Shown here piece after piece: positions 52,511 to 61,429 of a DNA stretch of 64,000 nt. The stretch lies in assembly GCF_019396345.1 (NCBI RefSeq), contig NZ_JAHKRM010000016.1:26976-90975 (forward strand), in the 5' to 3' direction. Both the position numbers and the translations under genes were made by a program. Below the pieces are notes generated by a model. That model had not been told where the DNA came from, did not search any database, and worked only from the letters and a program-made list of their open reading frames with translations. The stretch's first letter is position 1. The number at the start of each line of letters is the position of its first letter. Source of the stretch: Nonomuraea guangzhouensis. Lineage in GTDB: Bacteria > Actinomycetota > Actinomycetes > Streptosporangiales > Streptosporangiaceae.

Positions 52511-53401
52511 ATGGACGCAGGGGATCGCCCGGGGCGGTTGGCAGTGGGTGTGCTGGGCGCGGGCAAGGTGGGTTCGGTGCTCGGTGCCGCACTGGCGCAG
52601 GCCGGGCATCACGTGGTCGCCGCCAGCGGAGTTTCCGATGCCTCGCAGCGGTGGGCGGCGAAGCGGCTCGGTGTGCTGCCGACCCGGCCCGAGGAGGTCG
52701 TCAAGGCCGCTGAGCTGATCCTGCTCACCGTGCCAGACGACGCGCTGCCCGACCTGGTCAACGGGCTGGCGTCGACCGGCGCGGACCTGCAGGGCAAGCT
52801 GCTCGTGCACACCAGCGGCGCGTACGGGCTGTCGGTGCTCGACCCGGCCGCCAGGGCGGGCGCGCTGCCGCTCGCGCTCCACCCGGTGATGACGTTCACC
52901 GGCAGGGACGACGACCTCAACCGCATCACCGGCATCTCGTTCGGCGTGACGGCGCCCGATCCGCTCAGGCCCATCGCCGAGGCCCTGGTCATCGAGATGG
53001 GCGCCGAGCCGGTCTGGATCGCCGAGGCCGACCGTGCCCTCTACCACGCGGCCCTGGCCGGGGCGGCCAACCACATGGTCACGCTCATCGCCGAGTCGCA
53101 GGAACTGCTGCGGGGGATCGGCGTCGAGCATCCGGGGATCATGCTCGGCCCGCTGCTCGGCGCGGCGCTCGACAACGTGCTCCGGCTCGGCATCGCCGGG
53201 CTGACCGGTCCCGTGGTGCGGGGTGACGCGGGCACGGTGCGCAAGCATGTCGACGCGCTGATCCTGGCCGCCCCCGAGGCGGCCGACGCCTACATCGCCC
53301 TCGCTAGGCTCACCGCGGACCGCGCGCTCGCCGCAGGGCTGCTGAAGCCCGAGGAGGCCGAGCGCCTGCTCGACGCGCTCGGAGGCAACATATGGACCTG
53401 A
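52511..53401 (+). CDS. Rossmann-fold DUF2520 protein
   Basis: A 296-residue protein. LAVGVLGAGKVGSVLGAALAQAGH is an NAD(P)-binding motif, VPDDALPDLV follows, and the C-terminal half is the helical DUF2520 domain (YHAALAGAANHMVTLIAES). It resembles ketopantoate-reductase-like and NADP oxidoreductases and is often found just before panC, where it may act in pantothenate synthesis. ATG 52511 is used. It overlaps panC by 10 bases. Confidence 0.85.
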   Translation: MDAGDRPGRLAVGVLGAGKVGSVLGAALAQAGHHVVAASGVSDASQRWAAKRLGVLPTRPEEVVKAAELILLTVPDDALPDLVNGLASTGADLQGKLLVHTSGAYGLSVLDPAARAGALPLALHPVMTFTGRDDDLNRITGISFGVTAPDPLRPIAEALVIEMGAEPVWIAEADRALYHAALAGAANHMVTLIAESQELLRGIGVEHPGIMLGPLLGAALDNVLRLGIAGLTGPVVRGDAGTVRKHVDALILAAPEAADAYIALARLTADRALAAGLLKPEEAERLLDALGGNIWT

Positions 53402-54228
53402 TCGTCGCCAGAAACCGCATCGACCTGGTCAAAGCACGCGGCCAGGGGAGCGTCGCCCTGGTGCCCACGATGGGCGCGCTGCACGAGGGCCACCGCTCCC
53501 TGATCCGCGAGGCCCGTACCCGCGCCGACCAGGTCGTGGTCAGCATCTTCGTCAACCCCCTGCAATTCTCCCCAAACGAGGATTTTTCCCGCTATCCACG
53601 GACGTTTGATGCGGACCTGGAGGCGTGCCGGGACGAAGGCGTGGCCGTCGTCTTCGCTCCGACCGCCGACGACATGTATCCCCTCGACCGCCAGGTCAGC
53701 GTCCAGTCCGGAGAGATGGGCACGATCGTCGAGGGCGCGATCCGGCCCGGCCACTTCGACGGCGTGCTCACGGTCGTGCTCAAGCTGTTCAACCTCGTCC
53801 AGCCCGACGTGGCGATCTTCGGCCAGAAGGACGCCCAGCAACTCGCCATGATCCGCAGGATGGTCGCCGACCTCGACCTGCCGATCGACATCGTCGGCGC
53901 CCCCACGGTCCGCGAGCCCGACGGCCTGGCGCTGTCGAGCCGCAACCGCTACCTGTCCGCCGACGAGCGGCAGATCGCCCTCGCGCTCTCCGCGGCTCTG
54001 CGGGCGGGCGCGGCGGAGTCCGTCCCGTCGAAGATCCGCGCTGCGGCGCTGTCCGTACTCGACGCCGCGGCGCCCCGGCTCGCGCTCGACTACCTGGTGC
54101 TCGTCGATCCGGCCACGTTCAGTGAGGTGTACGAGTCCTACCGGGGCGAGGCCGTGCTGGCGGTCGCCGCCAAGGTCGGCACCACCCGGCTGATCGACAA
54201 CGTCGTCCTGACGCTGCGCCCTGCCTGA
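53392..54228 (+). CDS. panC: Pantothenate synthetase
   Basis: A 278-residue enzyme that joins pantoate and beta-alanine with ATP. VPTMGALHEGHRSLI holds the HIGH-like ATP motif, VSIFVNPLQF and FGQKDAQQLAMIRRMV line the pantoate site, and ALSSRNRYLS is the KMSKS-like loop. It overlaps the DUF2520 gene and precedes the nad genes by 80 bases. Confidence 0.96.
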   Translation: MDLIVARNRIDLVKARGQGSVALVPTMGALHEGHRSLIREARTRADQVVVSIFVNPLQFSPNEDFSRYPRTFDADLEACRDEGVAVVFAPTADDMYPLDRQVSVQSGEMGTIVEGAIRPGHFDGVLTVVLKLFNLVQPDVAIFGQKDAQQLAMIRRMVADLDLPIDIVGAPTVREPDGLALSSRNRYLSADERQIALALSAALRAGAAESVPSKIRAAALSVLDAAAPRLALDYLVLVDPATFSEVYESYRGEAVLAVAAKVGTTRLIDNVVLTLRPA

Positions 54229-54270
54229 CTAGACCCACCCCGGGGTCATCGCATCCTCCGATGGGGGTTA

Positions 54271-54285
54271 TCGTCATATTGACGA
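54271..54285. promoter_or_regulatory. Operator candidate upstream of the nadBC gene
   Basis: TCGTCA-TAT-TGACGA has perfect 6-bp arms and lies 23 bases before the nadBC start. Regulators of NAD synthesis in actinobacteria (NrtR) bind palindromes with GTCA/TGAC arms, so an NrtR-type site is plausible. No such regulator gene lies in this window. Confidence 0.5.
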
Positions 54286-54308
54286 AATCGCCTCTTTGAG
54301 GAGACTCC

Positions 54309-56831
54309 ATGAGCGCACCGGCGATTCCCCTCCGACTGACGGCCCCCGATCCCGGCTGGATCGCCGAGGCCGACGTGGTCGTCGTGGGCTCCGGCATCGC
54401 GGGGCTGACCGTGGCCCTGCGCTACGCCGAGCTGGATCCCGCGGCCAAGGTCCTCGTCGTCACCAAGGACGTGCTCTCGTCCGGGTCCACCCGCTGGGCC
54501 CAGGGCGGGATCGCGGCCGTGCTCGACCCGCGCGACAGCCCCGACGAGCATCTGAACGACACCTTGGTCGCCGGGGTGGGCCTGTGCGACGTACGGGCCG
54601 TACGGACGCTGGTGACCGAGGGGCCGGGCGCGCTGCGGCGGTTGATGGAGCGCGGCGCCCGGTTCGACCGGACCCCCGACGGTGAGCTCCAGCTGACCAG
54701 GGAAGGCGGCCACCGGCGCGACAGGATCGTGCACGCGGGCGGCGACGCCACCGGCGCCGAGGTGCAGCGGGCGCTGGTCGAGGCGGTCAAGGCGGGCTCG
54801 GTGGAGGTCATCGAGCACGCGCTGGTCCTCGACCTGCTGACGGACGCCCGCGGCCGGGCCAGGGGTGTGACGTTGCACGTCATGGGCGAGGGCGCGCGCG
54901 ACGGCGTGGGCGCGGTGCACGCGCGCGCGGTCGTGTTGGCCACCGGCGGCATGGGGCAGGTGTACGCCTCCACGACGAACCCCGGCGTCTCCACCGGCGA
55001 CGGCGTCGCGCTCGCGCTCAGGGCGGGGGCCGTGGTGCGCGACATCGAGTTCGTCCAGTTCCATCCCACGGTGCTGTGGCTCGGCGAGGAGTCGACCGGG
55101 CAGCAGCCGCTGATCTCCGAGGCGGTCAGGGGCGAGGGCGCCGTTCTGATCGACCACGAGGGCCGCAGGTTCATGACCGGCGTGCACGAGCTGGCCGACC
55201 TCGCGCCGCGCGACGTGGTCGCCAAGGCCATCATGCGGACCATACGCGAGAGCGGGCAGAGCCACGTCTTCCTCGACGGCCGCCACTTCGGCGAGGACCG
55301 GTGGAAGACCCGCTTCCCCACGATCTACGCGGTCTGCCGCGAGCACGGCATCGACCCGGCCACCGAGCCCATCCCCGTCGCCCCCGCCGCCCACTACGCG
55401 AGCGGCGGGGTCAGGACCGACCTGCTCGGCCGTACCTCCATCGAGGGCCTGTACGCCTGCGGCGAGGTCGCCTGCACGGGCGTGCACGGCGCGAACAGGC
55501 TCGCGTCCAACTCGCTGCTGGAGGGCCTGGTCTTCGCCGAGCGCATCGCCGCGGACATCCACGCGGAACGCGCCACCGAGGAGCCCACGACGGTACGGAC
55601 GGCGGGCAACGTGGTGACGGGTCTGGCCGATCCGCGGATCCGGGCCAGGATCCAGGCCCACATGAGCGGGGGAGCGAGCGTGCTGCGTAGCCGCGAGTCG
55701 CTCGCGGAGACGGCGCGGGCGCTCCGCGACGCCCGCTGGACCCCGGTCCAGGTGCTGCCGTGCACCGAGTCGTGGGAGGCCACGAACCTGCTGACCGTCG
55801 CCACCGTCCTGGTGGGCGCGGCCCGGGCGCGGCTGGAGACCCGCGGCTCGCACTGGCGTGAGGACTTTCCGGACCGGGACGACAATGACTGGCTGGGCCA
55901 CCTGGACGTGACCCTGACCGAAGAGGGGCCGCAGATGACGTTCACGCCGCACGGCGACACCACGCCGCCGCGACTGGCGCAGGAGCTCGCCGCCGCCGGG
56001 CTGAACCCGGCGGAGATCGACGCGCTGATCGACCGGGCCCTCGACGAGGACCTGCAGGAGGCGGGCGACGTGACGAGCCTGGCCACCATCCCGGCGGAGC
56101 AGCGCGCGATCGCGGACGTGGTGGCGCGCAAGGACGGCATCGTCGCCGGGCTGGCCGTCGCCGAGGCCGTGTTCGTCCGGCTGGGCGCCGCCCGTACCGA
56201 GCGAAAGGCCAAGGACGGCGAGCACGTCCGGGCGGGCGACGTGCTGATGACCGTGGAGGGGCCGGTCAGGGGCCTGCTGACGGCGGAACGCACCGCGCTC
56301 AACCTGCTCACGCACCTGTCGGGCGTCGCCACGCTGACCGGCCGCTGGGTCGAGGCGATCAGCGGCACCCGGGCCAGGGTGCGCGACAGCCGCAAGACGC
56401 TGCCCGGGCTGCGGGCGCTGGAGAAGTACGCGGTGCGCTGCGGCGGCGGCGTCAACCACCGGATGTCCCTGTCGGACGCCGCGCTGATCAAGGACAACCA
56501 CGTGGTGGCCGCCGGCGGGGTGGCAGAGGCGTTCCGCGCGGTGAGAGAGCGCTATCCGGAACTGCCGATCGAGGTGGAGGTGGACCGGATCGACCAGCTC
56601 GGTCCGGTGCTCGAAGAAGGGGCCGAGGAGATCCTGCTCGACAACTTCACGGTTGAGCAGACCGCCCAAGCCGTCCACATCGTGAGAAATCGGGCGAAGC
56701 TTGAGGCGAGTGGAGGGTTGACCTTGGAATCGGCCCGTGATGTAGCCGAAACTGGCGTTGACTACCTTGCGGTGGGAGCGCTCACGCACTCGGCGCCGGC
56801 CCTCGACATCGCACTGGATCTACGGGGGTAA
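54309..56831 (+). CDS. Fused L-aspartate oxidase and nicotinate-nucleotide diphosphorylase (NadB-NadC)
   Basis: An 840-residue single chain with two de novo NAD synthesis enzymes. Residues 1-550 are NadB (FAD motif VVVVGSGIAGLTVAL, SGSTRWAQGGIAA, HYASGGV, NRLASNSLLEG). Residues 553-840 are NadC (ALDEDLQEAGDVTS, MTVEGPVRGLLTAERTALN, RDSRKTLPGLR, KDNHV). NadB makes iminoaspartate; NadC makes nicotinate mononucleotide from quinolinate. NadA, which acts between them, is not in the window. The two enzymes are normally separate, so no stop between them is unusual. GAGGAG precedes the ATG. Confidence 0.92.
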   Translation: MSAPAIPLRLTAPDPGWIAEADVVVVGSGIAGLTVALRYAELDPAAKVLVVTKDVLSSGSTRWAQGGIAAVLDPRDSPDEHLNDTLVAGVGLCDVRAVRTLVTEGPGALRRLMERGARFDRTPDGELQLTREGGHRRDRIVHAGGDATGAEVQRALVEAVKAGSVEVIEHALVLDLLTDARGRARGVTLHVMGEGARDGVGAVHARAVVLATGGMGQVYASTTNPGVSTGDGVALALRAGAVVRDIEFVQFHPTVLWLGEESTGQQPLISEAVRGEGAVLIDHEGRRFMTGVHELADLAPRDVVAKAIMRTIRESGQSHVFLDGRHFGEDRWKTRFPTIYAVCREHGIDPATEPIPVAPAAHYASGGVRTDLLGRTSIEGLYACGEVACTGVHGANRLASNSLLEGLVFAERIAADIHAERATEEPTTVRTAGNVVTGLADPRIRARIQAHMSGGASVLRSRESLAETARALRDARWTPVQVLPCTESWEATNLLTVATVLVGAARARLETRGSHWREDFPDRDDNDWLGHLDVTLTEEGPQMTFTPHGDTTPPRLAQELAAAGLNPAEIDALIDRALDEDLQEAGDVTSLATIPAEQRAIADVVARKDGIVAGLAVAEAVFVRLGAARTERKAKDGEHVRAGDVLMTVEGPVRGLLTAERTALNLLTHLSGVATLTGRWVEAISGTRARVRDSRKTLPGLRALEKYAVRCGGGVNHRMSLSDAALIKDNHVVAAGGVAEAFRAVRERYPELPIEVEVDRIDQLGPVLEEGAEEILLDNFTVEQTAQAVHIVRNRAKLEASGGLTLESARDVAETGVDYLAVGALTHSAPALDIALDLRG

Positions 56832-56834
56832 TCG

Positions 56835-57617
56835 ATGCTGCTAACGATCGACGTCGGCAACACGCACACGGTGCTCGGCCTGTTCGAGGGCGAAGAGGTC
56901 ATCGAGCACTGGCGGCTGGCCACGGACGCCCGCCGCACCGCCGACGAGATCGCGGTCGTGCTCCAGGGACTGCTCGGCCAGTCGCCGTTGCTCAAGGGAG
57001 CCGATGTCAGCGGCATCGCGATCTGCTCGACCGTACCGAGCGTGCTCAACGAGATGCGCGAGATGTGCCGCCGCTACTACGGCGACGTGACCGCGGTGAT
57101 CGTGGAGCCGGGCATCCGCACGGGCGTGCCCGTCCGCATGGACAACCCCAAGGAGGTCGGCAGCGACCGCATCGTCAACGCGCTGGCGGCCATCGACCAG
57201 TACGGCGGCCCCTGCGTCATCGTCGACTTCGGCACCGCGACCTCGTTCGACGCGGTGTCGGCCAAGGGCGAGTACATCGGCGCGGTCACCGCGCCCGGCA
57301 TCGAGATCTCCGTCGACGCCCTGGCGGCGGCCGGCGCCCAGTTGCACAAGGTGGAGCTGGTCAGGCCGCGCTCGGTCATCGCCAAGAACACGGTCGAAGC
57401 GCTCCAGGCCGGCATCATCTACGGCTTCGCGGGCCAGGTCGACGGCATCGTCGAGCGGATGACGGCCGAGCTGGCCGACGACCCCGACGAGGTGACCGTG
57501 GTGGCCACCGGCGGCCACGCGGCGCTGGTGGTGGGCGAGTCGCGCTCGATCGACGTGCACGAGCCGTGGCTGACGCTGATCGGCCTGCGCCTGATCTACA
57601 ACCGCAACACGGCATGA
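56835..57617 (+). CDS. coaX: Type III pantothenate kinase
   Basis: A 260-residue ASKHA-fold kinase that phosphorylates pantothenate, the first step of CoA synthesis. MLLTIDVGNTHTVLGLF is the phosphate-binding strand pair, GSDRIVNALAA carries the catalytic aspartate, and VIVDFGTATSFD and VTAPGIEIS follow. The gene starts 3 bases after nadBC. With panC upstream, the operon links pantothenate, NAD and CoA supply. A strong hairpin follows the stop. Confidence 0.96.
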   Translation: MLLTIDVGNTHTVLGLFEGEEVIEHWRLATDARRTADEIAVVLQGLLGQSPLLKGADVSGIAICSTVPSVLNEMREMCRRYYGDVTAVIVEPGIRTGVPVRMDNPKEVGSDRIVNALAAIDQYGGPCVIVDFGTATSFDAVSAKGEYIGAVTAPGIEISVDALAAAGAQLHKVELVRPRSVIAKNTVEALQAGIIYGFAGQVDGIVERMTAELADDPDEVTVVATGGHAALVVGESRSIDVHEPWLTLIGLRLIYNRNTA

Positions 57618-57619
57618 AC

Positions 57620-57652
57620 AAGCGGCCCCCCGCTCGGGTGAGGGGGCCGCTT
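57620..57652. terminator. Bidirectional terminator between coaX and the secreted-protein gene
   Basis: AAGCGGCCCCC (57620-57630) and GGGGGCCGCTT (57642-57652) form a perfect 11-bp stem with an 11-base loop. It lies 3 bases after the coaX stop and 17 bases from the stop of the convergent gene, so it can serve both. Confidence 0.85.
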
Positions 57653-57668
57653 GCGTTCGTGGACCGTC

Positions 57669-58142
57669 TTACTCGGATTCGTTGGTGTACAGGTACTCCC
57701 AGCTGCCGCAGTTCCTCGGAGAGCTGCTGTGGAGGCCGATCTGGCAGACCTTCACCCGGATGCTGGAGGCGTCGTCGGTGTCGAAGGAGAAGCGCTTGAA
57801 GGCGGGGTAGCCGCAGTACTTCTTGCTGTAGACCGTCGACCAGTTCTCGTCGAAGTCGCTGGCCTGGAACTTCACGTAGGCGCATTTGCCGCCCTCGTCG
57901 TAGCTGCGGTTGTCCAGGTCCCAGAGCTTGCCCTTGACGGTGACCGTGTTCGACTCCTCGTCGTCGTCCCACTCCACGCCGATCCAACCGGAGGCCTTGG
58001 CCAGGTAGTGCTGCGAGTAAACCGGGCCCCAGGACTCGGAGTAGTCGTCGGTGGTGCTGGCGTTGGCGGCTGCGGGCAGCGCTAAGGCCAGCGCGCTCGT
58101 GGCGGCGACGGCGGCGAGGCCGGTCGCGAGCTTCTTCATCAT
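57669..58142 (-). CDS. Small secreted protein, unknown function
   Basis: A 157-residue exported protein. MMKKLATGLAAVAATSALALALPAAANA is a clear Sec signal peptide. The mature part of about 128 residues is acidic, Tyr/Trp-rich and predicted beta-rich, with four cysteines (CAYV, YCGY, VCQI, NCGSW) that could form two disulfides. No family is recognised. The ATG pair at 58142/58139 follows AAGGAG. It lies between coaX and lysS on the opposite strand. Confidence 0.78.
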   Translation of the reverse strand: MMKKLATGLAAVAATSALALALPAAANASTTDDYSESWGPVYSQHYLAKASGWIGVEWDDDEESNTVTVKGKLWDLDNRSYDEGGKCAYVKFQASDFDENWSTVYSKKYCGYPAFKRFSFDTDDASSIRVKVCQIGLHSSSPRNCGSWEYLYTNESE

Positions 58143-58289
58143 GATCTCTCCTTGAGCTCCCCCTGGGCCGGCGCCCTGCCGGTTCCCCCCTGAGCTCGAT
58201 GTGTCATTAGTAATCGGGAGCTCTTGCAAGCACCCTGCAGAGAGGTGACGAGCCCTTGCAGTTCGCCATATCCCCTACTCTTTGATGCT

Positions 58290-59771
58290 GTGAGCGACGA
58301 ACTTCCCGAGCAGATGCGCATCCGGAGGGAGAAGCTCGACCGCCTTCGCAGTGAGGGCGTCGATCCTTACCCGGTGACCTTTCCCCGCACGGCGACCAAC
58401 GCCGAGGTCAGGGAGAAATACCAGGGCCTCGACCCGGACACCGCGACCGGCGACAAGGTCGGCGTGGCGGGCCGCGTCATGCTCAACCGCGTGGGCGGCA
58501 AGCTCTGCTTCGCCACGCTCCGCGACGGCGGCGGCGACCTGCAGGTGATGATCTCGCTCGACAAGGTCGGCGAGGAGTCGCTCGCGGCCTGGAAGCGCGA
58601 CGTCGACCTGGGCGACCACGTGGGCGTGGAGGGCGAGGTGATCACCTCCCGCCGCGGCGAGCTGTCGATCCTGGCCGACCGCTGGCAGATCACCGCCAAG
58701 TGCCTGCGACCGCTGCCGGAGAAGCACGTCGGCCTCACCGACCCCGAGGCCCGGGTCCGCCAGCGCTACGTCGACCTCATCGTCAACGACGAGGCGCGGG
58801 AGATGGCCCGGATCCGCAGCGCCACCGTGCGCGCGGTGCGTGACTTCTGGCACGAGGAGGGCTACCTCGAGGTCGAGACGCCCATGCTGCAGCCGATTCA
58901 CGGCGGCGCGACGGCCCGGCCGTTCAAGACCCACATCAACGCCTACAACATGGAGCTCTACCTTCGCATCGCGATCGAGCTCTATCTGAAGCGGCTCGTG
59001 GTCGGCGGCATCGAGAAGGTCTTCGAGATCAGCCGCAACTTCCGCAACGAGGGCGCGGACTCCACGCACAACCCCGAGTTCACCATGCTCGAGGCGTACG
59101 GCACCTACCTCGACTACAACGACATGGCCGACCTGACCCAGCGGATGTACCAGAAGGCCGTCGTGGCCGCGCTGGGCACCTCGGTGGTCGTCCACGACGG
59201 CGTCGAGGTGGACCTGGGCATCCCCGAGTGGCCGCGCGTCACGCTGTACGGGACGGTGTCCGAGGCGCTCGGCGAAGAGGTCACCACCGACACCCCGCTC
59301 GAGCAGGTCCGGAAATTTGCTGACAAGCGGGATGTCCACTGGGATCCGAAGTGGGGCCAGGGCAAGCTCGTCCAGGAGATCTTCGAGGCCCTCGTCGAGC
59401 ACACGCTCATCCAGCCGACGTTCGTCATGGACTACCCGCTGGAGACCTCGCCGCTGACCCGCCAGCACCGCGACAACCCGCTGCTGACCGAGAAGTGGGA
59501 CCTCATCGGGTTCGGCACCGAGCTGGGCACCGCCTATTCCGAGCTCGTCGACCCGATCGAGCAGCGGCGTCGTCTGGTCGAGCAGTCCCTGCTGGCCGCC
59601 GGCGGCGACCCGGAGGCCATGCAGCTCGACGAGGACTTCCTGCAGGCCCTGGAGTACGCCATGCCGCCCACGGGTGGCATGGGGGCCGGCATCGACCGGA
59701 TGATCATGGCCTTCACCGGCAAGAACATCCGGGAGACGATCTTGTTCCCGCTGGTCAAGCCGACCCACTGA
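58290..59771 (+). CDS. lysS: Lysyl-tRNA synthetase, class II
   Basis: A 493-residue class II enzyme. An N-terminal OB-fold anticodon-binding domain (about residues 50-150; VGVAGRVMLNRVGGKLCFATL) is followed by the catalytic domain with RQRYVDLI, FEISRNFRNEGADSTHNPEFTMLE (motif 2) and GGMGAGIDRMIMAFTG (motif 3). GTG 58290 gives family length. The region upstream is AT-richer than its surroundings and probably holds the promoter. A short gap to the convergent reductase gene follows. Confidence 0.96.
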   Translation: MSDELPEQMRIRREKLDRLRSEGVDPYPVTFPRTATNAEVREKYQGLDPDTATGDKVGVAGRVMLNRVGGKLCFATLRDGGGDLQVMISLDKVGEESLAAWKRDVDLGDHVGVEGEVITSRRGELSILADRWQITAKCLRPLPEKHVGLTDPEARVRQRYVDLIVNDEAREMARIRSATVRAVRDFWHEEGYLEVETPMLQPIHGGATARPFKTHINAYNMELYLRIAIELYLKRLVVGGIEKVFEISRNFRNEGADSTHNPEFTMLEAYGTYLDYNDMADLTQRMYQKAVVAALGTSVVVHDGVEVDLGIPEWPRVTLYGTVSEALGEEVTTDTPLEQVRKFADKRDVHWDPKWGQGKLVQEIFEALVEHTLIQPTFVMDYPLETSPLTRQHRDNPLLTEKWDLIGFGTELGTAYSELVDPIEQRRRLVEQSLLAAGGDPEAMQLDEDFLQALEYAMPPTGGMGAGIDRMIMAFTGKNIRETILFPLVKPTH

Positions 59772-59901
59772 CCCGCACGGTCGCGTCCTGACCCGCGCGG
59801 TCATGCCCTGACCCGCGCGGCCACGTCTCAACCCGCGTGGCCCAAGTCGTACCGCGCTCGGCCGGTGAGCGGATGGCTCACCGGCCGTAGCGTCGGGCGG
59901 C

Positions 59902-60831
59902 TCACGGCACCAGCACGAGCCGTCCACGCAGGCCGCCTGCCGCGAGGCGGGCGTGCGCGTCGGCGGCCTTCTCCAGCGGGTACGCGCCGGCGACGCGCAG
60001 CGTGATCCGGCCCGCCTCGACCAGGCGCACCACCTCGGCGAGCTGGTCCGCGTCCGCCCGGAAGAACACCGACGCGACGTCCGTGCCACGCAGCGGGATG
60101 ACCGTCACACCGGGCGTCAACGAGACGTACGTGCCGCCGTCCCGTACGGCGTCGAGCGCGCCCAGCCCCAGCACCGCCGCGTCCACGACCGCGTCCACGC
60201 CCCCGGGCACCAGTGACCGCACCGCCGACGCCAGATCCGCGGACCGGGGCACGAACCACTCGGCGCCCAGCCCGCGCACGAGCTCCTCGTCGCCGTCCCC
60301 GGCCGCCGCCACCACCCGGAGACCCCGCACCACGCCCAGCTCGACCAGGTAACCGCCGACGGCTCCCGCGGCGCCCGTCACGAGCAGCGTCCGTCCCGGA
60401 GCGAGCCGGGCGCGGTCCAGCGCCTGCCAGGCGGTCAACGCGTTGAGCGGGATCGTCGCCGCCGCCACGGCCGACGCGCCCCGAGGCGCCCTCGCCACGG
60501 CCGAGGCGTCGACCACCACGTATTCGGCCTGCGCCTTGACCGGCAGCTCCAGCCTGGCCACCAGCGCGATCACCTCGTCTCCGATCCGATAGGCGACCCC
60601 TTCGCCCACCTGGTCGACCGTCCCGGCCACGTCGAAGCCGAGCCCGTAGGAGTCCAGCTTCCTGGCCACGCCGTGGTCGGCCAGCGTTCCCGCGGCCACC
60701 GCCAGGTCGAAGGGGTTCACCCCGGCCGCCGCCATCCTGATCCGCACCTGTCCCGGTCCTGCCTCCGGCACGGGCACCTCCACGAGCCGTGGGGAGCCGG
60801 TACCGCCAATGAGCGCGCGCATGTTCGTCAT
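59902..60831 (-). CDS. Zinc-independent quinone oxidoreductase / MDR-family reductase
   Basis: A 309-residue medium-chain reductase. AAAGVNPFDLAVAAG, GFDVAGTVDQVGEGV and the cofactor loop TGAAGAVGGYLVELG are typical of NADPH:quinone reductases, and the zinc-binding residues of alcohol dehydrogenases are absent. The gene is divergent to an HxlR regulator gene, which is inactivated here. HxlR proteins commonly control such reductases, so expression may be altered. ATG 60831 is used; a second ATG follows three codons on. Confidence 0.87.
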   Translation of the reverse strand: MTNMRALIGGTGSPRLVEVPVPEAGPGQVRIRMAAAGVNPFDLAVAAGTLADHGVARKLDSYGLGFDVAGTVDQVGEGVAYRIGDEVIALVARLELPVKAQAEYVVVDASAVARAPRGASAVAAATIPLNALTAWQALDRARLAPGRTLLVTGAAGAVGGYLVELGVVRGLRVVAAAGDGDEELVRGLGAEWFVPRSADLASAVRSLVPGGVDAVVDAAVLGLGALDAVRDGGTYVSLTPGVTVIPLRGTDVASVFFRADADQLAEVVRLVEAGRITLRVAGAYPLEKAADAHARLAAGGLRGRLVLVP

Positions 60832-60848
60832 GTCTTCGACCCTAGGAA

Positions 60849-60893
60849 GAGTTACTCTCTCCCGGTAAGAAGGCACCTGTGAGTGCGTAACTC
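60849..60893. promoter_or_regulatory. Divergent promoter region with an inverted repeat
   Basis: GAGTTAC (60849-60855) and GTAACTC (60887-60893) form a perfect 7-bp inverted repeat separated by 31 bases, between the reductase and hxlR starts. It may be a pair of HxlR half-sites or two operators. The region keeps this pattern even though the regulator gene is broken. Confidence 0.5.
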
Positions 60894-60910
60894 ACCTGGA
60901 GGGACGAGTG

Positions 60911-61421
60911 ATGGCGACGACCACGGCGGCCGGCCGGCGCGAGGCGGCCAAGCAGGCGTTCGACGCCTACTTCGCGTGTTGATGGCGATCCTGCGGATCG
61001 CGGCTCAGTCGCTGGGATCCGGCGTCTTCCGATCGTCGTTCAGTCGCTTCGCTCCCTCACTCCTCACTCCAGACACCGGCGCTCCTTCGCGGAGTATCCG
61101 TCGAGGAAGCTGCTCGAGCGGCTCAGCGACAAATGGGTGACGCTGGTGCTCACCGGCCTGGCGAGCGGGCCCCGCCGCTACAGCGACCTGTCCAGGCGCA
61201 TCGCGGGCGTCAGCCAGAAGATGCTCACCCAGACGCTGCGCGGGCTGGAGCGCGACGGCCTGGTGCGGCGCACGGTCACTCCCTCGGTGCCGGTCCGGGT
61301 CGACTACGAGCTCACCCCGCTCGGCGAGAGCCTGATGCCGCTGGTGGCCGCGATCAAGGGCTGGGCCGAGGCCAACATCCAGACCGTCGAAGCGGCCAGG
61401 AAGACGTACGACGCCGCCTGA
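60911..61421 (+). pseudogene. HxlR-family regulator interrupted by a hairpin repeat
   Basis: ATG 60911 follows GGAGGGA. The frame encodes 22 native residues ending in FDAYFA, then one codon and a TGA from the inserted repeat. After the repeat, the frame resumes at 61092 with EYPSRKLLERLSDKWVTLVLTGL, then YSDLSRRIAGVSQKMLTQTLRGLERDGLV and the wing, an ordinary HxlR winged helix. Deleting 60977-61091 (115 bp) rejoins the two parts in frame as AYFA-EYPS. The regulator is probably lost; a truncated product from an internal GTG at 61137 would lack the first helices. Confidence 0.92.
60980..61091 (+). repeat. 112-bp hairpin repeat, copy D, inserted in hxlR
   Basis: Runs from TGATGGCGATCC to CTCCTTCGCG like copies A-C. 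The sequence TTCGCG occurs both just before the insertion (60971-60976) and at its right end (61086-61091). It is either a target duplication or a target resembling the element's end. The insertion introduces a stop codon and a frameshift into the regulator gene. Confidence 0.93.
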
Positions 61422-61429
61422 CCCCCGGG

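Noticed and set aside
54246..56789. Long minus-strand frame opposite nadBC
   Set aside because: Antisense shadow of two recognisable enzymes; no ribosome binding site and no family features.
58275..60089. Long minus-strand frame across lysS and the reductase gene
   Set aside because: It overlaps lysS antisense and part of the reductase gene in another frame; composition is that of a shadow.
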